Assembly (NCBI GenBank): GCA_903835185.1
Contig: CAILLX010000049.1
Coordinates: 1-38,349, forward strand
Source of the DNA: an uncultured bacterium
Lineage (GTDB): Bacteria; Cyanobacteriota; Vampirovibrionia; Obscuribacterales; Obscuribacteraceae
Direction: 5' to 3'
DNA: 38,349 nt
Below the pieces are notes generated by a model. The model did not search any database and was not told the DNA's origin. It saw only the letters and a list, made by a program, of their open reading frames with translations. The position numbers and the translations under genes are program-made. Positions 34,501 to 38,349 of this stretch are shown one piece after another (positions within the stretch are counted from its first letter, which is position 1; each line of letters starts with the position of its first letter).

Positions 34501-37500
34501 AAAACCCAACAGAAGCAAAGCATTAGTATCATTATTAAAAACTATCGAACCAGTACCACTACCCGCTAAATATGCCACATCATTCGCCTGGCTCAACGTC
34601 CCGGTGCCGCCATTTGGTAAATTCACAGTCAATGTCCCTGCCGTGTTTATTATTCCAGCCGTCTGGGTCATCGCACTTACAGTGGAATCTCCTGCTGTCA
34701 ATGTGATTGCGCTTCCGTTCACATTTCCACCCAACGCTATCTGACCGACTGTCGCGACAAGCGCCTTACTGCCTGTCCCAATAACGCTCCCACCAGTCAG
34801 GATGCTCACATTCCCTGCATCTGACGTCATGCTCGTTACGCCATTGCCAGTAAACACTCCACTGATTGCCACATTGCCTGTCGTGGCTTCTAACGTTGCT
34901 GCACCGCTCACTGTATAAGCATTGCTTATCGCTATCGAAGTACCAGTTAAGCTCAGTCCTGTAAATCCAGTATTGTCAGCACCTGTTGTGATTGCCCCTG
35001 CCGCACTCACTGTCAATGACTGCGCACCGAATCCTTGCAATTGCAATGGATTTGTTCCGTTGCTAAACACTATCGGTCCTGTTCCGCTGCCAGCAAGTGT
35101 CCCAACATTGTTGGTCTGACTCAACGTTGCTGTACCACCACTTGGCAGATTCACAGTCAACGATGGCGCCGTAATCGCACCAGCTGTTTGCACTATCGCA
35201 GACGCTCCAGAATTGCCTGCAGTAAGAGCCACAGAACTTCCGTTCACATCCCCACCCAACGCTATCTGACCGACTGTCGCGACAAGCGCCTTACTGCCTG
35301 TCCCAATAACACTCCCACCTGTCAGGATGCTCACATTCCCTGCATCCGACGTCATGCTCGTTACACCATTGCCAGTAAACACCCCGCTGATTGCCACATC
35401 ACCTGTTGTGGCTTCTAACGTCGCAACACCGCTTACCATGTAAGCATTGCTTATCGCGATCGAAGCACCGGTTAAGCTCAATCCTGTAAATCCAGTATTG
35501 TCAGCACCTGTCGTGATTGCTCCGGCTAACGTCACTGTCAATGACTGACCACCAAATCCCAGCAATTGCAAATCAGTGGATCCATTGTTGAATTGAATCG
35601 ATCCGACACCTGACGCTCCCAGGGCACCCACGCTATTTGCTCCAGATAGCATTGCCACTGGACTGCCACTACTAGCCAGGTTCACTGTTAATACACCTGC
35701 TGATATGGCACCAGATTCCTGGATGGCGCTGGCTGTATTGTCACCAGCAGTAAGATATACAGTTCCACTATGAGTACCAGTCACATTGCCATTCAACGTG
35801 ATAGTTCCATTGGTAGCTGTAATACCAACTTGATCAGCCGACACAAGTGTTGAATCACCCAACACAAAATTATTGGCTGCCGTCAATGCCACAGAAGTGC
35901 TACCAGTGACATTCGCGTTGACATTCAAATTACCCACTGTCGTTCCGACATTTGCTCTTAGATCAACAGTTGTTCCGCTCACTTCACCGCTTACTGTCAT
36001 GTCACCTGTCGATGCAACTTGAACCGCGCCCTGGGCACTAGCTGACACAAGCTCAAGCGCCTTGGAGTTTGAAACCCATGCATTTCCACTAGGCGCGCTC
36101 AAACTCACATAAGTCGAATCTGTTACTAGAGGACTGGAACCACTTGTTCCAATATTCCCTGAGTTCGATGTCAAATACAAAATGTTAGCAAGAACATTGG
36201 AAACATCAGTAATACTCGCACCAGATGTAAGGTAAGTGCTCGATCCTACCAACTGGTGATTAATATTCAATGCTCCAGTAACGCGTATCACAACAGCGTT
36301 TGCCGAAATTAACCCGTTCGAAGTGAAATCATTACTTCCAGTAATGTGAATCTCGGTTCCACCTGTCATTGAACCTGTACCAGAGACTATAACGTCTCCA
36401 GGAGATGTTCCAGCGCTGGCAATCAGCCAAACAACACTTCCAGAAATATTGCCATCAACCTGAATATTCCCATTTGCACTCAGAACCAATTGATTGGCGG
36501 CATGTACACCCGTCACAGTCAGACTGCCTGTACCACTCACATCCAGATTGTTTCCAATCGTTCCGCTGGTTGCAAACGTCATATCGCCAATGTTCGTTAT
36601 CCATGCGTCCCCATTAGCAGAAACTGTCAGCGACGAAACAGACGTGACTAACCGACTGACTGCGCTACTACCTATACTTCCTGCGGTCGACGTCACACTC
36701 AACGCGCTTGCTGTAACCTGCGACACATCCGTGATGCTATCGTGCGATGTCAAGCTCACCGTCCCACCGCTCGTTCCTGTAACTGTGTCTCCCAGGCTTA
36801 TCGCTCCACCTGTCGCTGTCAAACTGACAGTCGGCGCGCTTATCGTGTTGCCAGTTCCAGCTGTCGTCAGATTGTGCGCTGCCGTCATCGTCACAGATGT
36901 CGTTCCGCTTATGTAACCACCTGATGTCACCAATATATCCCCAGAACCCGCAGTCTCTGTAATCACAATCGTGTCACCAGTGACTGGACCGGTTATCGTC
37001 AAATCTGCATTCAACGAGAACACTCCACTGACTACTGCTGAGGTCAACGTGAGGTCACCACTGTTCTTGATCCACGCGCTGCCCGCGTGAGCACTCACTG
37101 ACATCGTTTCAGCTGACGTCGCCAACGCTGTAGTTGAGCTACCAATATCCCCTGCTGTCGATGTCAGATTCAACGTGCTAGAAAACACATTGGTCACATT
37201 CGTGATGTTACCGTTTGATGTCAAACTCACTGTCCCGCTGCTTGTTCCAGTAACTGCTGCGCCAAGGTTGACAACTGCTCCGCTTGCTGACGCCGTCAGG
37301 TTTACAGTATTGGCACTTATCGCTCCACTATTCGTCAATATTCCAGCATTGCTCGCTGCTAACGCGAACGTACCGGTTGTGGTATTTGCTCCTGACGCGC
37401 CAATCGTTACTGTATTGGTGCCGCCATCTGTGTACGTATCAAGTATATTCACTGAACCATTCGCAGCATTGGCTGTAAGAGTCCCTGCCACTACTGCCAG

Positions 37501-38208
37501 TGCTGTCGTTCCGCCTATGCTTCCATGCGTCGATGTCAGGTTCAACGTACCTGCTGTCACTTGCGTCACATCTGTTATGTCTCCATCCGACGTAAGGTTC
37601 ACTGTCCTTCCATTTACCGCTGACGGCAACGCAATTACTCCCCCTGTTGCTGAAGCTGTCAAACTTACTGTATGACCACCTATCGCTCCGCTATTCGTTA
37701 GCGTGGTTGCTCCATTTGCTTCAAACGCAAACGCACCGCTTGCTGTGTTCGCTCCAGACGCTCCTATCGTCACCGTCCCTGTCGCTGTATCCAATATATT
37801 CACTGAACCATTTGCTGCATTCGCCGACACATTCGGTGACACCACCGTCAGCGCTGTCGTTCCACCTATGTCCCCTGCTGTCGACGTCAGGTTCAACGTG
37901 CTCGCTGTTACCTTCGACACATCCGTGATGCTATCGTGCGATGTCATGTTCACGGTTGTACCTGTCACTGCGCCACCAAGACTTATTCGAGCACCTGTTG
38001 CTGTCAGGTTTACAGTAGTCGCGCCTATTGTGCTTCCAGTCCCTGCCGTCACAACACTATCTGCTGCCAACAACGTCGCTGATGTCGTGCCGCTCACTGT
38101 CCCACTACCACTCAAAAAGATGTCACCGGCTGTTGTCGTCAGCCCTACCGTCGCTCCGCTTACCGCTCCGACGACTGTCAACTGTCCGCCCGCACTCAAC
38201 TGCAACAC
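31552..38208 (-). CDS. Giant repeat-rich adhesin (filamentous, beta-helix type), 5' end missing
   Basis: A 2,218-codon frame made almost wholly of short beta-strand repeats rich in Gly, Ser, Thr, Ala, Asn and Val (patterns such as VNLTSTAGDIGGTTAL and SITDVSQVTAS), as in filamentous haemagglutinin-like surface proteins that fold as long beta-helices. A unit of about 175 residues repeats four times around 33,780-35,640. Near the C-terminus a Pro/Thr linker (about 32,330-32,390) leads to a non-repetitive globular domain with FGSVFVAKGAVVFLMRT and VFNLSDSHTGEVSVVSGN, reminiscent of FecR-like domains. The listed GTG start at 38208 has no ribosome binding site and no signal peptide; the frame stays open to a TAA at 38239-38241, next to what looks like an insertion. 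The true N-terminus is therefore probably lost or beyond the window. Confidence 0.8.
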   Translation of the reverse strand: MLQLSAGGQLTVVGAVSGATVGLTTTAGDIFLSGSGTVSGTTSATLLAADSVVTAGTGSTIGATTVNLTATGARISLGGAVTGTTVNMTSHDSITDVSKVTASTLNLTSTAGDIGGTTALTVVSPNVSANAANGSVNILDTATGTVTIGASGANTASGAFAFEANGATTLTNSGAIGGHTVSLTASATGGVIALPSAVNGRTVNLTSDGDITDVTQVTAGTLNLTSTHGSIGGTTALAVVAGTLTANAANGSVNILDTYTDGGTNTVTIGASGANTTTGTFALAASNAGILTNSGAISANTVNLTASASGAVVNLGAAVTGTSSGTVSLTSNGNITNVTNVFSSTLNLTSTAGDIGSSTTALATSAETMSVSAHAGSAWIKNSGDLTLTSAVVSGVFSLNADLTITGPVTGDTIVITETAGSGDILVTSGGYISGTTSVTMTAAHNLTTAGTGNTISAPTVSLTATGGAISLGDTVTGTSGGTVSLTSHDSITDVSQVTASALSVTSTAGSIGSSAVSRLVTSVSSLTVSANGDAWITNIGDMTFATSGTIGNNLDVSGTGSLTVTGVHAANQLVLSANGNIQVDGNISGSVVWLIASAGTSPGDVIVSGTGSMTGGTEIHITGSNDFTSNGLISANAVVIRVTGALNINHQLVGSSTYLTSGASITDVSNVLANILYLTSNSGNIGTSGSSPLVTDSTYVSLSAPSGNAWVSNSKALELVSASAQGAVQVASTGDMTVSGEVSGTTVDLRANVGTTVGNLNVNANVTGSTSVALTAANNFVLGDSTLVSADQVGITATNGTITLNGNVTGTHSGTVYLTAGDNTASAIQESGAISAGVLTVNLASSGSPVAMLSGANSVGALGASGVGSIQFNNGSTDLQLLGFGGQSLTVTLAGAITTGADNTGFTGLSLTGASIAISNAYMVSGVATLEATTGDVAISGVFTGNGVTSMTSDAGNVSILTGGSVIGTGSKALVATVGQIALGGDVNGSSVALTAGNSGASAIVQTAGAITAPSLTVNLPSGGTATLSQTNNVGTLAGSGTGPIVFSNGTNPLQLQGFGAQSLTVSAAGAITTGADNTGFTGLSLTGTSIAISNAYTVSGAATLEATTGNVAISGVFTGNGVTSMTSDAGNVSILTGGSVIGTGSKALVATVGQIALGGNVNGSAITLTAGDSTVSAMTQTAGIINTAGTLTVNLPNGGTGTLSQANDVAYLAGSGTGSIVFNNDTNALLLLGFGTQSLTVTHAGAITTSSDNTGLTGLSLTGRAIIISNAYTVSGAATLEATDFNIRLSGAFTGNGTTNITSDNGDVNIVTGGSLVGTGSKALVATVGRIALGGSISGSSVALTAGNSGISAMTQTAGAITTALLTVNLPNGGSANLGQANSVVALAGTGSGAIDLNNGTTDLQLQGFGAQSLTVSSAGAITTSVDNTSLTALNLTGASIAIGNVYAMTGAATLVATTGDITATTTGIICSPTISLTSTLGNIGGVLPVAIRRASTGSGAVSLTVTAGQAAYIGDGAGDAVTISGTSSAGTILFEVVTGTGSGGTIAVSAGVSASNGLVLLNSDGDLSVVAGGSVTGKQVQLVSNNGSIALAGNVIGVDSVTLSAQTFGIGNITQSSGILVSPAITLQAGNAIGSSSAKVEIASSLIGADLVQLIAIAQHGAYITDNSGDDIHLIGGAGGTGAFELSNSALGGTIQIDGTVGSSTAGVNLVSYGQIFCLVGGDISGNTVSLTSLLGDIVLNDNVTAAGSVVMSAGTDIAQNSHTIQGSTVSLTADGDITVSGNINSSHGNNELSADTITNYGTISATTGRIVLEAETITNNNRIQAGGTSLFTSVEFRQVNGILNVVNNGYIVAMDTDSNGTVGFNGGQTGDITLIAGVGSAINAGTGVTFGYLDSDLSVIPPAVLITPTTGINYNYSRATTWGGHITIFNQDINAPVVTVSAAPTPPVPPTPTPVTPGTEGTTGGTSLLLGYLGEPNTAYLVGVVRVATDLTPPSEPSVTTNTVATFTGTYRTPVPGGIPGALFVSADVTAAIVEQMNSTHFAVVNFEGSGALKLISGNLLLAPEADITVHTDFGSVFVAKGAVVFLMRTTDSLCVFNLSDSHTGEVSVVSGNQSIDPNMGNLVLLTRTQMGFDALNPAKLIGYRGVQKHSLEGGVTAYTAEFSLVSALSQVSPLNHLVYSSNPSARRLAQELLRNAAILAQLKSSQGPYKQCQ
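33780..35640 (-). repeat. Internal tandem repeats of about 525 bases in the adhesin
   Basis: About four in-frame copies of a 525-base (175-residue) unit. The core is AISNAYTVSGAATLEATTG then VFTGNG, GSKALVATVGQIALGG and GFGAQSLTV. Two copies are nearly identical in DNA (for example 34,712-34,920 against 35,237-35,445, offset 525), pointing to recent duplication; the outer copies are more diverged. Confidence 0.8.
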
Positions 38209-38240
38209 GCTGAGCTTGTCCCGTTCATAGTTGAAAATTT

Positions 38241-38314
38241 AGTTGATCCCCTCCAGGACTAGCCTGGTAAGGTTTTGGTTACAACAACAAAGCCACTTTT
38301 AAAGAGGATCAACT
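38241..38314. mobile_element. Probable mobile-element end with inverted repeat
   Basis: AGTTGATCC (38241-38249) is a perfect inverted repeat of GGATCAACT (38306-38314). The right arm covers part of the ribosome binding site of the gene at 38315. The adhesin frame ends at a stop at 38239-38241, abutting the left arm. A readthrough transcript would fold and hide the site, a known way insertion sequences silence transposase expression. The element continues beyond the window, so its identity is inferred. Confidence 0.4.
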
Positions 38315-38349
38315 ATGAAAAAATCATCCAACATTAGAGCCCTTCGCGT
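38315..38349 (+). CDS. Start of an unidentified gene, possibly a transposase (partial)
   Basis: ATG at 38315 preceded by AAAGAGG at 7 bases spacing, encoding MKKSSNIRALR up to the window edge. Basic residues fit the N-terminus of a DNA-binding protein such as a transposase, and the inverted repeat and broken adhesin next to it support that, but 11 residues cannot identify a family. Confidence 0.4.
   Translation, partial: MKKSSNIRALR

Noticed and set aside
33780-38208. Possible CRISPR array or satellite DNA
   Set aside because: The repeats are long, in-frame and diverged like protein repeats; there are no short identical repeats with unique spacers.
36494-38230. Long plus-strand frames antisense to the adhesin (up to 175 codons)
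   Set aside because: They arise because the adhesin's repetitive Gly/Thr/Val/Ala codons leave the opposite strand free of stops; they have no initiation signals and show the mirrored repeat pattern.

Overview
This is about 38 kb of bacterial chromosome with roughly balanced base composition. No rRNA or clear taxonomic marker is present, so the organism is inferred from the gene set. Diderm character is suggested by a predicted outer-membrane barrel, periplasmic c-type cytochromes and a giant secreted adhesin. The NusB is unusually long, and a receiver domain is fused to a Ser/Thr kinase. I read this as a diderm of the cyanobacterial/Vampirovibrionia (Melainabacteria, Obscuribacterales-like) neighbourhood, with moderate to low confidence.

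Left part (1-10.2 kb), mostly minus strand: a small repeat-containing ORF broken by an in-frame TAG; dnaE followed 27 bases later by a receiver-Ser/Thr kinase fusion; a small ORF upstream of dnaE; tRNA-Pro(CGG), then ruvA, then an isoprenylcysteine-carboxyl-methyltransferase-like membrane enzyme; a receiver-GGDEF protein with a degenerate active site; and a membrane-anchored alpha/beta hydrolase.

Redox block (10.3-13.3 kb): a monoheme cytochrome c, a predicted outer-membrane beta-barrel on the opposite strand, and a diheme cytochrome. They look like separated parts of one cytochrome/barrel architecture. Next come a hydantoinase A/oxoprolinase-like protein and a 12-TM anion-type permease (13.3-17 kb), separated by a REP-like double hairpin.

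Housekeeping core (17.2-27.4 kb): nusB-ftsY on the minus strand, divergent from rsmD; a PgpH-type 7TM-HD phosphodiesterase; a family 2 glycosyltransferase; then on the plus strand a 21-codon microprotein with an exceptionally strong Shine-Dalgarno sequence, followed by the overlapping run ruvB, yibE/F-like, cdsA. These cover recombination, SRP targeting, rRNA modification, second-messenger turnover and phospholipid synthesis.

Accessory segment (27.5-38.3 kb), minus strand: a hipBA-type toxin-antitoxin pair whose HipA carries an unexplained C-terminal extension of about 290 residues and whose promoter overlaps a palindromic operator; an AAA_14/DUF4143 ATPase; and a 2,218-codon repeat adhesin lacking a secretion signal. 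The adhesin frame ends at the right edge against what looks like the start of an inserted mobile element.
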